Source of the DNA: Oidiodendron maius Zn
Lineage: Eukaryota > Ascomycota > Leotiomycetes > Myxotrichaceae
Length of the DNA: 64,000 bases
Assembly (NCBI GenBank): GCA_000827325.1
Contig: KN832870.1
Coordinates: 1,736,001-1,800,000 of the forward strand
Direction of reading: 5' to 3'
Of this stretch, positions 22,193 to 34,006 are shown piece by piece. Position 1 is the stretch's first letter. Every line of letters begins with the position of its first letter. The position numbers were made by a program, and so were the translations under genes. The notes under the pieces are model-generated. The model was given only the letters and a program-made list of their open reading frames with translations. It was not told the DNA's origin and searched no databases.

Positions 22193-24185
22193 ATGGCAGA
22201 CAGCAATTCAGCTCCGGCGCCAGTTGGTGCAAAAGAAAATACAGGGACATTATCCCATGATCTTTCCAATCCGCCTCCTTCACGCACCGACAACCAGCGA
22301 GGGAGGTCCCAGGGTGGACCGGGGGGACGAGGCGGCAGAGGGGGTAAAGGAGGACAAAACAAGGGAAATCGTAAAGGTTTCGGGTCAAAAGATAAGGGTG
22401 GGAAAAGTAGGTCGGAAATGGGCCGGGCAGACTATAAGTAGGCATGTCTATGCTGATTTTTCGAGGCTCCTAATCTAACTTATGAAGTCGACAAAATATA
22501 GACAAACGGGAACGGAATAATGAGCAAACTGCTAAGCGTCGGAAGCTGAACGGAGGTGAAGCATTAACTTCCCCATTTACGAAAGAAGAAATTGAGGCTG
22601 AAGCACGCCAACCAAAACGAAAGGTTGCAGTTATGATTGGCTACGCAGGATCTGGATACAAGGGGATGCAGATCAATTCACAAGAAAAGACAATAGAGGG
22701 AGATCTATTCAGTGCCTTCATCAAAGCTGGGGCAATCTCGAAAGCCAATGCAAACGACCCCAAGAAATCATCCTTGGTTCGATGCGCGCGTACGGATAAG
22801 GGTGTGCATGCCGCGGGGAATGTCATCTCCTTGAAACTCATTGTGGAGGACCCAAATGTTGTTCAGAACATAAACGAACACCTACCCGCTCAGATTCGAG
22901 TCTGGGGCATCGAACGAACAAATGGCTCCTTCAGCTGTTACCAGACATGCGACTCGCGGTGGTATGAGTACCTGATTCCAACCTTCTCGTTCATTCCACC
23001 TCATCCACTTAGCTACCTTGGGCAAAAGTTGGAGGAGTCGGCTAAGAAAGTAGGTGTTCTCGATGCATATAACGAACGACAAGAAGATGCATTATCGTTC
23101 TGGGAGACCGCTGAAGAGCTTTACGTCAAGCCCATACTCGACAGGCTTGATTCTGATACGGCAAAGATTGTAATGGCTACTATCCGCAGCTCAATTGCTG
23201 AGCCAGATTCAGAGGATGCACCGAAAGACTCTAAGACAAAGCAACCCGATCCAAGGGAGGAATTTGAGATAGAGGCTATTACAAAGCCCAATACAATGGA
23301 GAATAGTTTTCAAAAGGACAGTAAGCCTGATGGGGATCTCCCCGAGCCTGCTACCCTCAAAAACGCTCAGCCGCAAGATATCGGACTGAAGGACGAGTCC
23401 AAAACAGAAGGCAGAGTTTCAAGCCAGTCGCCGCTTGAAATCGCAATCAAAGATGTCAAGGCAGCATATATCAAAGCCAAGAAAGCATATCGCATATCTG
23501 AAAAACGCCGAATCCGAGTGCAAGAGACGCTGGCGGAATACTTAGGGACGAAAAACTTCCATAACTACACGATTCAAAAGACATTCACAGATCCCTCCGC
23601 CAAGAGAATAATTCGTTCTTTCAACGTTGGACCGAAACCAGTCATTATCAACGATACTGAATGGCTATCTTTGAAGGTACATGGCCAGTCTTTCATGATG
23701 CATCAGATACGTAAGATGGTGGCAATGGCTGCTCTCGTTGTGAGATGCGGTGCGCCCTTAACTATTATCCAAGATAGCTATGGATCTACGAATATTAGTA
23801 TCCCCAAAGCTCCGGGCCTCGGCTTGTTGCTTGAGAGACCGGTGTTCAACAGCTATAATGAAAGGGCTGAGAAGGAGTATAACAGAGGGAAAATAGATTT
23901 CAACAAGTACCAGAAGGAAATGGATGAATTCAAGCAGAGGGAGATTTATGACAGGATTTTTAGAGAAGAAGAGCGTGATCACCAGTAAGTATTCTAGATA
24001 ATCCCCACTAAAGTAGACTTACTAATAGATGCAGGTTCCACGACTTCTTTCATCACCTCGACCACTATCGAAGTGACAACTTTCTGTGGGTGACCGCTGA
24101 GGGTATAGCTGCAGCAAAGCAAACTAAGACGAAGAACGTAGATATTAGTGACGGTGAAGATGATCCAAATGGCGGGGAGGGATGA
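22193..24185 (+). CDS. PUS1: tRNA pseudouridine synthase PUS1
   Basis: Converts uridine to pseudouridine at several tRNA positions and in some snRNAs and mRNAs. Exons are 22193-22437, 22488-23984 and 24035-24185 (630 aa). The N-terminus is a Gly/Arg/Lys-rich extension (GGPGGRGGRGG). The TruA-like fold starts at VAVMIGYAGSGYKGMQ. The catalytic aspartate lies in RTDKGVHAAG. Later conserved blocks are NFHNYTI and MMHQIRKMV. A roughly 100-residue charged insertion sits between the two subdomains, common in fungal Pus1. The first intron acceptor was chosen by phase (TATGAAG/TCG), giving NRQNIDKRERN. Confidence 0.94.
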
Positions 24186-24586
24186 GGTAGAAAGTGAATA
24201 TGACCCCTTTTATGAAGTATAAAAATGCGGTCATGTCACAGCTGTCGATCTGGTATTTACATAAGACGCAGTCATTGTTAGGCGCTAGGTAGGATTGCAT
24301 TCTTCCGAAGAGAAGTCCTGTAATGCCTAACTTATTTCGCACTCCCGTAAAATTGGGCACCAAGAGGTTTCATCGCGTGCTTTTCTGGTATCGAGAACCA
24401 TTAGTAGGCCGCTCAAACGCTGGCGCCGACGCCATCCCAATATCTAGCGGAATTGACAATATGTTTTCAAACCCCGCAGTATTGACCGGCCGCCATATGT
24501 CTCTATATTTCAGGCATTTTCCAGCCTGTCAATAGACGGCAGTTCCACACTCCTATGTGTATGCAGTGCGGAAAATCCGAAGAGCT
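24186..24586. other. Convergent 3' region, PUS1 / MED22
   Basis: About 400 nt between two stop codons on opposite strands. No gene seen; presumably 3' UTRs and polyadenylation signals. Confidence 0.4.
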
Positions 24587-25068
24587 TTATATAGCGGTAG
24601 CTGCTGCATTGGGGCCATTCAGCCTGCTGGCCTTGTTCAAGATGTCCTCGACCATCTCCCGCACTTTCTTCGAGTTTTCGGCCATCTTATCGTCGTTTTC
24701 ACCCTCACCAATCTTCCTCAGAGGACCCGAGAGCCATAGCTCCTTTAGTTCGCGTGTCAACTGCAGGAGGTCTTCTGCAGCTTGAACCTAGATTATATTC
24801 AGTCCAGCACCTAAATTTTGTACCTTAAACATACTAAAGCATTGCTCTCGACCTCCATTTGAAAGGCATGTGCGGCAGCAATTTCCTTCGTTGCGCCATC
24901 TCCAGCTGGCATCGCCGCCAAGGTGACCAGATTCTTGTAGCGTGTTAGGAGGGCTGCCACAGCGCGCTCCTCGCGGTCTCGAGGAAAGTTGGCTCACTGT
25001 AATGCAGAAAATGGCAAGAGACTCGACGTACCTAAGAGAGCAGCTGTCGTACGCTGTGCGCCGTCCAT
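24587..25068 (-). CDS. MED22: Mediator complex subunit 22 (Srb6/Surf5)
   Basis: Head-module subunit of Mediator, which bridges activators and Pol II. Exons are 25068-25032, 24992-24835 and 24787-24587 (131 aa). The protein is a helical bundle: TRYKNLVTLAAMPAG, then FQMEVESNALVQAAEDLL, then LTRELKELWLSGPLRK, matching the Med22 core and length. The first intron is only 39 nt and uses a GTGAG/CC acceptor chosen by reading frame, so residues 12-16 are uncertain. Divergent from twinfilin across 227 nt. Confidence 0.85.
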
Positions 25069-25295
25069 ATCGCAAGTAGATCCACCCGGAGCAAAGATGA
25101 GAGATGGTGGGTGATGTACTCTGCGGATGTAAGGTGCAAAAGCTGCTGAGGCTGCGGAACCCCGCCACGGTGTAAGTCTGCGCGAGCCCACATACCAGGG
25201 CAGCCTCTCACATTTGCTTCCCAGTCCATGCCCCGCTATCATCCTTCTTCATCAAATACACCACACGTAAAATTGAAGTTATCTACTCTCCAAAA

Positions 25296-26393
25296 ATGCA
25301 GTCCGGGATATCAGGTGTGACTGTCACTATTTCCCCTAGAGTTCAAAGCTGATCTTCTGTCAAGCCTCCCAAGAGCTCCAGACCGCTTTCCAAACTCTCG
25401 TCTCATCCCCCAACCAACGCGGCCTCCTTTGTACGATAGACAAAGAGACTCTTGCTCCCTCAGCTGTCCTCGAGCCAGCAACTTCATCTTTTGAAAATGA
25501 CCTCTCCCTGCTACAGCCGCATCTCCTACCCAATGCTGCCCTCTATATCATCCTGCGCCGCTACCCTGCGAGCGAGAACGCCCCATTCGTTGCCATAACC
25601 TACGTCCCAGACCCTGCTCCGGTACGGCAAAAGATGCTCTTCGCATCTACCCGGCTCACACTGGTCCGTGAGCTGGGCACTGAACGATTCCGGGAGCAGA
25701 TATTTGCAACGACAAAGGAGGAGCTTACCAAAGAGGGCTTCGAGAAACATGACAAGCATGTGGGCTTGGAGGCGCCATTGACAGAGGAGGAGCAGAGCCT
25801 GGGAGAAGTCAAGAGGAAGGAAGCGGAAGAAGGAAGAGGCACAAATGGGAGAAGAGCCCATGTCAGCTCAGGCGTGAGCATGCCTGTTTCCGACGAAGCG
25901 CTGCAGGCTCTGAAAAGGCTGGAGAACGGGCAGGATAATTTGGTGCAATTGGTTTGTTCATTTCTCTGGCCCATGCTATGATGTGTATCTGACTCTCTAA
26001 TTACTTTAGAAAATCAACATCGCAACTGAAACAATCGAGCTAGCCTCCTCGTCGTCAACATCCATCTCCTCTCTATCCTCCAGCATCTCAGCAACGGAGC
26101 CTCGATACTCCTTCTACAAGTATTCACATGAGTACAACGGCGAGTCATTATCGCCAATTCTATTTATCTACACCTGCCCCTCAGGATCTAAGATCAAAGA
26201 GAGGATGCTATATGCGTCCTCTTCACGCTCGGCCGTGCAAATCGCCGAAGTCGAAGCCGGATTGCAGATTGATAAGAAGATCGAGGAAAGTTCGCCAGCT
26301 GATATATCTGCAGAGACTATTGACGCAGAGCTTCATCCTAAAGTAGAAGTTAAGAAGGCTTTTGAGCGGCCGAGACGACCAGGACGAAAGTAG
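25296..26393 (+). CDS. TWF1: Twinfilin (two ADF-H domain actin-monomer-binding protein)
   Basis: Binds ADP-actin monomers and caps filament ends. Exons are 25296-25314, 25365-25951 and 26010-26393 (329 aa). The first ADF-H domain covers about residues 5-140 (ASQELQTAF, RGLLCTIDKETLAP, KMLFASTRLTLVREL). The second is in exon 3, with FIYTCPSGSKIKERMLYASS as the actin-binding helix region. The C-terminal tail is Lys/Arg/Pro-rich (FERPRRPGRK), as in other twinfilins. Convergent with the carrier gene. Confidence 0.94.
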
Positions 26394-26654
26394 ACGCTAG
26401 AAATCTATGTATCTGCACTTTTTGGCACATGTACACATGGAATGAGGCGATGAGGTATGAACGTTTTTTAGGGCGCAATTCTGGTATCTTAAACCAAACA
26501 GAACTATGAGTCCATGAATGCAACGCCTTTTCTGCTGCCTAGAACGCAGACTCCCTATGCGACAGATATGCTTGAGCTTTCTCCACCTATATGGCGACTT
26601 TTTCCCTTATATAGTATCAGCGGTAGATTTCATCCAGACATTCATAGGGCCGTT

Positions 26655-27960
26655 CTACTCTTCATATTTCCCACCCACGAACGGCACACTGCTACTCTCC
26701 AGCTTGGTCTTTAAGAATTCGTACACGGTGAATGTCACAGCCTGGCCAGGAGCCACACGCATAATTCGGGGCGTGATACCTTTGTAGAAAGCATGGAATC
26801 CTTCTTGTCTACTCGGAAATACTTGTTAGCAAAGTGCCCATATAAAATATGAGATAGAAACATACTTAAACATATCTCTGGCAATATTCGTTATTCTACT
26901 TAATGCAGTCTCGCCCGGTTGCCCGGGGGTTTTCTGTAACCTCGTCTTGATGGTGTCAATTGGCGCATTACTCAAGGGGCCCATGGCACCAGAAACGAGA
27001 CCGATTATGGTAGTTTGATAGCTTGGGATGGAACTATCAGCATATTGAGGTTGCCATTGCTGAAGAATCTCCTTGAATTTAGTGTATGCGGTGAAATTGA
27101 CTGCTTGATTGGACCCTATTCTATCGTTAGCATTTCACATGTTATATTTTGAAGTTAGAAAGCGTACCCTGTCGTAATGCGGTGAGGGAAATGCCCCGGT
27201 ATAAAGCACCAATTCCTTCTTCCTTTACTACAGTGTAGAGAGCATGTGCAGCATTCCGGTATTTTGGGATGTCGAGTGGATCAGCCATGCTGTGGTGCTG
27301 GGCTTGTAATCGAATCTTGATCACCTCCATTGGTGTTACGACCGCCACAGCTTCTGTAACACCTGCCGCCAGACCAGCTGAGAAAATGTTAGTTAGCATA
27401 CCCTCATTCAATATTGATAAATATTCCGTTCGGTGGGTTATTTGTGTAATAGCGCATTTCAAAGAACTCAGTGAGGTAACTAACCCAGGAATAGACCTCG
27501 TCCATTAACGTGCCCGGTATCATCAGCAAGAAACTTCTTATACGCCTCGAAACTCGTAAAGCGAATTGCCATTTTTGGTACAATACCCGTCACAACAGCT
27601 CCAAGACCTTTATATAAGCCCAAGGGCGTTTCTTTCCGCACAATCTCGGCGCCCGTAGCAATGAAGCCTCGTTTCGGTGCACCTGGGGTGCGGGCTCGGC
27701 GCGAGAGCTGCATGCGAACTTTCACAGTATCTGAAGCGATTATTAGATCTGAATAAATAAAATACATCGTGAGAAGAGATCTTACCTAGAGGATGACACA
27801 CCAGTGCTTCCATCATGCCTGCAGTTCCGCCAGCTGTATTAATCTGTTAGCCCGTACTCTAATAAAATCATTTTGTCTAGAATTCGAATATACCGATTAA
27901 ATTGGTAGCTGCAGAGGCAGGCTTCTTGCCTTCTGGGCCATTGCCAATTTTGGCCGGCAT
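26655..27960 (-). CDS. Mitochondrial succinate/fumarate carrier (Sfc1/Acr1 type)
   Basis: Inner-membrane antiporter importing succinate from the glyoxylate cycle in exchange for fumarate, needed for growth on C2 carbon in yeast. Exons are 27960-27894, 27833-27786, 27730-27485, 27377-27168, 27115-26866 and 26808-26655 (324 aa). Three carrier repeats carry the signatures HPLDTVKVRMQ, TPMEVIKIRLQ and APIDTIKTRLQ, each followed by the expected glycine-rich helix partner. Assignment to Sfc1 rather than another carrier rests on the overall match (AGGTAGMMEALVCHPLDT). Six exons is high for this window. Confidence 0.9.
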
Positions 27961-29791
27961 CTTGGGAGGGCGGAATTGTGTGGTGGTGCGCTTATGACTC
28001 CTCGCGGGCTAGATGAGGCCAATGCACAGTTTTACCCTCTGCCCTCTTCTCCACAGCCCCGGAAGGTAGTATACACGAGAACAAGAGTCTAGGACCAGCA
28101 GAATGCAAAAGAGGATACAAAAGTCAAGCAAAAGAGAAAATAGAGACAACAAACATATATGAAGGGAGTGCGGGAGAGGGGCGATGAAGCTCGGTTGGTG
28201 ATTATTTACCTAGGATCTAGTTCCGAATTCGGGTCCAGCAGGCATTTAAATTGGAAGGGGAAAGGCTACTGGTCCGTTCAGCCGGGCAGCTTTGAGCTCG
28301 TGAACATGGCACCTTCCGAGCTCTAGATTTAAGGGACCGGGCCACCGAGGAAGATGACGGTTCCTATGCGCTGCACTGGCCCAAATTGAGGGGAAGGAAA
28401 AAGTAAAACCCCCGTGCCCGGGTACAAAACACCAACGCCATATTATTTCTGCTTTTTCGATAAGTTTCTCTGATATCACTCAAAGCTTTCTTGTGCTCTT
28501 CTTGTTCCAGTGCTTCTGCCAGCAAGTGATGTCACCATCAGCAACGTCGCGTTTCGCTTGTGATAATGCGGGGGGATTTTCCGGAAAATCTCGCGAACAC
28601 GTCGGAGAGGATCGGTAAATACCCTGATGGCAGAAGATGCCGAGGTACTTCTGCACATGGGATAGCGCCTAACCCGAGTCATGTGATGTCCGGCGTGTCA
28701 TATCACGTGACTCTATGCTGACGGTCTAGCGGAGTCCAGACCGCAAGGCTGTTTTTAAGCTTAAATCCTCATCTACTCTGATCAAAAGTCGTGAATGCCT
28801 CGCTCTATAGCAACCCTAGTCATAGTTAGTATACATCAGAAGTTAAATCGACTGCTGTTGGTACTTGCAGAGCGAGCGTCATGTCAACTATTTCACACTA
28901 GCCACTACGCGACCTGTCCCTGCACTAGTTTTGACATTCTGGGCATTACTGCTTTACCCTCCGACTCTCCACCTGTGCAGAAGAAAGGAGTGGGTTCATG
29001 AGAACGTAGGTTGAACGCAGATCGGGACTTCAAAATAATCCCGGTTCATACAGTTACGAGCAGCTCACTATCGCGCTAACCCAGGAATTGTATGGACCAC
29101 TTCACCATTGGGCCCACTACCGATCGCTTCTTTTGAATTCCTCTCCATGTTGACGACATGATAGTAGGTCTAATCTACGACCGTACTTCACATCTCGTGA
29201 TTCGATGGCTGAAAGTCTCAGAGTAACTCGAAGTCCGTCGGGCCGCATACGCAGTCATGTAGACACTAGGATGCCTATCTTAAAACTCAGTTACCTCACA
29301 GGCACTTCTTGCTAAACTTAGGAAAGATAATGTTCAGGAAGCAGTGTGGAAATATGTGCAAGAGGAGTTTAGTCGAATCATGTCAAAGTAATTCAAATAC
29401 CAGGATTAATGCGCCGTATAATACTACTATCTACATTAATTTGGTACATGGAACTATGAGATTTTTCTGATTATATACGAAAACCAAAAAAGATGTAAAC
29501 AATTAGATGCTAAGAAATGAGGACTAAAGATAGAAGTATCATTATTAGACTACCGTGTTCTAAAATCTGACTATGATTTAGCAATAGAATTTTAAATAAA
29601 TAGAGAGATTCAGAGCAGAAAGATAGTAATCTCGGCTTGGATGAAAGAGGGTTGGAATTAGGGGGCCGGGGGGGAGAGAGACGTGAAGGGAGGTGGTAAG
29701 ATTTTTATGTAAGCGAGGCTTCAAATATTCCAACACCAACTTCCGAGATTCTTTCTCAGTCTGATCCAAGGAGTAACACAAATTCGACAAT
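27961..29791. other. Gene-poor divergent intergenic region, 1.83 kb
   Basis: Separates the succinate/fumarate carrier and dihydrofolate reductase. No conserved coding frame found. A CACGTG E-box palindrome (TCACGTGA context) lies at 28704-28709. About 29,360-29,620 is distinctly A+T-rich with simple runs. A G-rich tract (29659-29680, roughly) precedes the DFR1 leader. Confidence 0.4.
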
Positions 29792-30479
29792 ATGTCACAA
29801 TTTGAAGACGGCATACAATCCGTCGAACAGCCCAATCACAATATGTCTCCACGCGACTTGACAGTGATTGTCGCTGCGACGAGTAAAATGGGTATTGGCA
29901 GAAGAGGTACACTGCCTTGGACGGGGCTGAAGCAAGAGATGGCGTATTTCGCCCGGGTCACGAAGAGAGCAAACCCAGGGGTGTGTTTTCTTGAACTCGA
30001 GTAATAGTGTGAAGACTTATAACATACAGACAGAGAATATTGTTATAATGGGGCGTAAGACGTGGGAGAGTATACCACTGCGTTTCCGACCCCTCAAGGA
30101 TAGAGTTAATGTTGTGATTACTCGAGCAGTGGAGCCTCCAGCGTCTGACAAGGCAGTAAAAGTTGGGTCTTTTGATGCCGCACTACGTCTCGCGGAAAAG
30201 ATGGACTCGGATAGGCGGAATTTCGTCATTGGCGGTGCTCAGATTTATAGAGAGGCCATTCAAAGAGTGGAGACGAAGAGAATACTGCTGACGCGAGTGT
30301 TGACTGATTTCGAGTGCGACACCTTCTTCCCTGTACACTTAAATGAGGATGGAAAGGCAGAGGGATGGGAGAGGGTGTCAAAACAAGCATTGGATGAGTG
30401 GGTTGGAGAGACGGTGGCGGAAGGCGTGCAGGAAGAAAATGGCACAAAATACATATTTGAGATGTGGGAGAGGACATGA
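29792..30479 (+). CDS. DFR1: Dihydrofolate reductase
   Basis: Reduces dihydrofolate to tetrahydrofolate with NADPH, supplying thymidylate and purine synthesis. Exons are 29792-29980 and 30030-30479 (212 aa). Family motifs in order are LTVIVAATSKMGIGRRGTLPW, the substrate-site helix KQEMAYFARVT, VIMGRKTWESIP, and NFVIGGAQIYREA. A second in-frame ATG at 29843 (MSPRDLTVIV) is closer to the usual start, so either Met may be used. Convergent with CBP3, with 241 nt between stops. Confidence 0.95.
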
Positions 30480-30720
30480 CGGGAGAGAGTTTTTGTAGCA
30501 ATACACCGTGTTAGATCTACAGTTCTTTGCTATAGAGTAGTGTGCAGCATCAACACATTTTATATATTGAAGCTATGGTATATTCATATAATCAACTCCA
30601 AGTACAGCATAGCAAATGTGCCATTGGAGAAGGAGGCTGTTGGCATATCTCGTCCCATAAACACCTATACTCCATACTGTTACACTATCTCTGCAGATAG
30701 AACACATAGACATCCCCTAT

Positions 30721-31700
30721 TCATTTCCTTCCTCTGGAATCGGCCCCAGGCAGTTTTTGAAAGGGTAGATTCAGCATCGGGCTTTTGAGCCGAACAATAT
30801 CTCCTTCTTCACTTGGACTCCCGAACTTCACTACCCCTAGTTTGTCGTATGGTAATGCATCTAGGTCTTGCAACGCTTTCCTCATGAAGGAAACAATCTG
30901 AGCCAGTTGCCTAATATCCGTTTCCTCGTTGGCCTTGAAAATATTTCTCCAAATCGCTGACGCAAGTACGGCGTCTCCTTTAAATAAACCTTCGTCATAT
31001 GCTGCAAGAAGTCCTCTCCACTGGATAAATAGGTCTTTGAGGTACTTATTCCGGACACCACGGGTGTGCATATTATGATAGACCGCCATCTTTGTCTCAG
31101 CATCGGCAAAGAAGTGGTCGAGAAGGACTTGCTGCCACATTTGAGCCTCGCCCTTCGGAAGACATCTTAATCGAGTAGTAAGTAAGTACATGTGCAGCAT
31201 GGTAACCTGCGACCAGGTGCTAAACGTCGGCTTCAACCCAACATCTGAGAAATGTTACCCGTGCTCATCATAGTATTTAGGACCAGCCTACCGGTATGCC
31301 ACCACGTGTCTCCAAGTCCCAGATCTTCTCCTTCTTCCGTTTGAGGGATATCGGCTTCATCTGCTACTTCCGGCATCGAGTACTTTGCCTGACGTTCACA
31401 TTCTTTATACATAACGTCGGTTATGCTAAAAGCCTGATATGTCACGAACGAACTGGGGAGCAAAATTTTTGACTTCTGTATCGTGGGTAGAGCGGGGGAT
31501 GCTGTTGCCGCATTGGAGCCAGAGATATCTGCATAACGCGTCGAGGTGGTTGTGAATGTTCTAGCAACGGCGAGCCTGGAGATCTGAGGAAAAAGTTAGC
31601 ACTAATGTTCAAGTCCAAATTTGCCTGCACCTACTCCACTTAGAGATGGAGAACCTCGCCGAATTGTCCAAAGACATGACGAGCAAGTCTTCGATGCCAT
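30721..31700 (-). CDS. CBP3: Ubiquinol-cytochrome c reductase assembly chaperone CBP3 (UQCC1)
   Basis: With Cbp6, binds the mitochondrial ribosome exit and newly made cytochrome b, promoting complex III assembly. Exons are 31700-31635, 31583-31292 and 31244-30721 (293 aa). The N-terminus is rich in Arg/Ser/Thr, as for a mitochondrial presequence (CLWTIRRGSPSLSG, then FTTTSTRYAD). The chaperone domain has LKPTFSTWSQVTMLHMYLL, DHFFADAETKM and KYLKDLFIQWRGLLAAYDEGL. The first intron uses GTAGGT, keeping phase 0. Divergent from CEM1 across only 191 nt. Confidence 0.92.
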
Positions 31701-31891
31701 TAAGGGCGTACTGCGCAGAAACACTGGAAAATAGTGTTTCTGGAACCTCTCCAGCTTCTTCGATGTTAAATTGCTGCTGGTGGTTCAGTTGATGTCTAAC
31801 CCGGAATAACTATTAATCCGCGATAGCTCTTTCCGTGAACAGCTTACCTTCCGAACTTCCTCCTGCAACATCAGCATAATATGGCAAAATA

Positions 31892-33280
31892 ATGCGGCGA
31901 GTGGTAGTGACTGGCCTTGGCGCCATAACTCCCTTAGGCGTTGGGGTCCGCCGGACTTGGAGTCGGCTTCTTGCGAGCGAATGTGGCATTGTTAATGTCG
32001 CAGATCGTGAACCGGCAGTTCGATGGAAAGAGCTGCCCAGCCAGGTTGCTGGAATAGTGCCGAAGGGACATAGAGATGAAGGAAAATGGCAAGCTTCGGA
32101 TTGGCTTACCAAGGGAGAGGAACGGCGATTAGCCAAATTTACACAATATGCTATTGCTGCTACGGAGATGGCCCTCGACGATGCCGAGTGGAAACCACAA
32201 ACCCAGGAACAACGTGAGATGACGGGCGTCTGTTTAGGCAGTGGAATCGGGAACCTCGAAGAATATTATGATACAAGCATAGCCTATAATGAGACAGTGA
32301 GCCGACCTAGCTGTGTTTACTTGGGAAACTGCTGAGATGTGCGGGTAGGGGTATAAGAAAGTCTCGCCGCTTTTCGTTCCGCAACTACTGATCAACCTCG
32401 GAGCGGGACACATTTCGATGAAATATGGCTTACAAGGCCCAAATCATGCTGTCACCACTGCCTGTACCACAGGAGCTCATGCTATTGGCGACGCATCTCG
32501 ATTCATTGCTCTTGGGGACGCTGATGTTATGGTTGCTGGAGGATCCGAGTCGTGCATTCATCCTTTAGCACTGGCTGGATTTAGCAGATCCCGATCCCTT
32601 TCAACAGCTTACAATGATGAGCCGTCACTCTCTTCCCGCCCTTTCGATCGGGATAGGAATGGATTTGTGATCGCGGAAGGCGCAGCAGTTGTTGTCCTTG
32701 AAGAGCTGGGACATGCTAAAGCCCGCGGAGCTCAGATCTACGCTGAGGTCCGAGGATATGGATGTAGCGGTGATGCATACCATATTACCGCGCCTAGAGA
32801 AGATGGGCATGGCGCCTTCCTGGCCATGAAACGAGCATTGAAAAATGCTGGAATACCACCAAAACATGTCGATTATATCAATGCCCATGCTACTAGCACG
32901 CCAATCGGAGATTCTGCGGAAAACCACGCTATAGAATCGTTGATGGTCGGTGACGAGGGCCTTAGTTCTGCTAGTCAAATTGCAGTCAGCAGTACGAAGG
33001 GCGCCATTGGACATCTTTTGGGAGCTGCAGGTGCCATTGAAGCTATATTTTCAATCTTGGCCATTAAGGATGTGAGTCGATTCCATCTCTCTATTCCGAT
33101 CAACTGCTAATCTACTAGAATTTGGTCCCCCCAACACTCAATCTACATAATATAGAAGAAGGGTTTAAATGCAACTATATACCTTTAACCTCCCAGCAAA
33201 AAGAGGTAACTGTATCTCTGTCAAACAGCTTTGGATTTGGTGGCACCAATGCATCACTGGTGTTCTCAAAATACAAATAG
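31892..33280 (+). CDS. CEM1: Mitochondrial 3-oxoacyl-[acyl-carrier-protein] synthase
   Basis: KAS II-type condensing enzyme of mitochondrial fatty-acid synthesis, which supplies the octanoyl precursor of lipoate. Exons are 31892-32296, 32349-33071 and 33119-33280 (429 aa). The start [15 protein letters not shown] is the family N-terminus. The catalytic cysteine is in TTACTTGAH (C174). The two histidines are in [11 protein letters not shown] and [12 protein letters not shown], and the C-terminal [10 protein letters not shown] loop is present. Little presequence precedes the enzyme domain, as is usual in fungal orthologues. Confidence 0.95.
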
Positions 33281-34006
33281 AGCTCGAACGGGTATTCCTC
33301 TGCCAGACGAGTGAAATTTATGGGTTGTCTCTCAGCTATTTAGCTTTGATGACAACGAGTACCCGTCACTTCGAAGTGAGGGGATGTAAGTCTCTCAGAA
33401 CTTTGTTGCATATCGCATTTTTATATAGATGGATCAGACCAAAACTTAAAAAATGGGAAGGATCCAATTAGATAAAATTTAGCCTGCTAAAGCGATTTGT
33501 TGCACGTCGCATCTAGAGATGTGGTTCATAAAAGGAGCTAAGTAGCCGAATATGAGGTGAAAAAGGAGTAATTTATGTGATACTAGCGCTATCTCTTAAG
33601 GGTTTGTTGCATATCGTGGTGTCAGAACAACCAACTTTCGTCCGTTCTTTCTGGTCTTTCGTTCTCATGTGAAGTATAATAATAGTACGCAGTTCGCAGT
33701 GTTTTGCTGCATTCACATCGCACTCACATAAAACGACTTCTGAATTAAGCTGCGAGCAGAAGAGGATTTCACCAATATAATTGCCTCGCGGGTATTCTAT
33801 AGGATATGCATGTTTGTATAAGCTTATTTTAAAGGCACTGTTGAAATAATGGCGGTGATAACCCAATTTCATCGTTTGATTCGTGAACAGCGTGTCTACA
33901 TACGTTTAGTCTCATGAAATTAGCGCGTGGTACTCAGCTATAAACCTGTTTGAATGGTATCGCAAGTCAATATGGTTCTTGATAGAACAATATGTTGCCG
34001 CTCATA
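33281..34006. repeat. Convergent 3' region with a degenerate spaced repeat
   Basis: No gene seen. The motif TTTGTTGCATATCG recurs at 33402-33418 and 33603-33619, with diverged copies at 33496-33512 and about 33703-33722, giving spacing near 100 nt. A 14-nt perfect palindrome lies at 33366-33379. The region looks like 3' untranslated or decayed repeat sequence. Confidence 0.4.

Noticed and set aside
33573-33872. 99-codon minus-strand frame after CEM1
   Set aside because: Unrelated to any family, in a decayed, repeat-bearing region.
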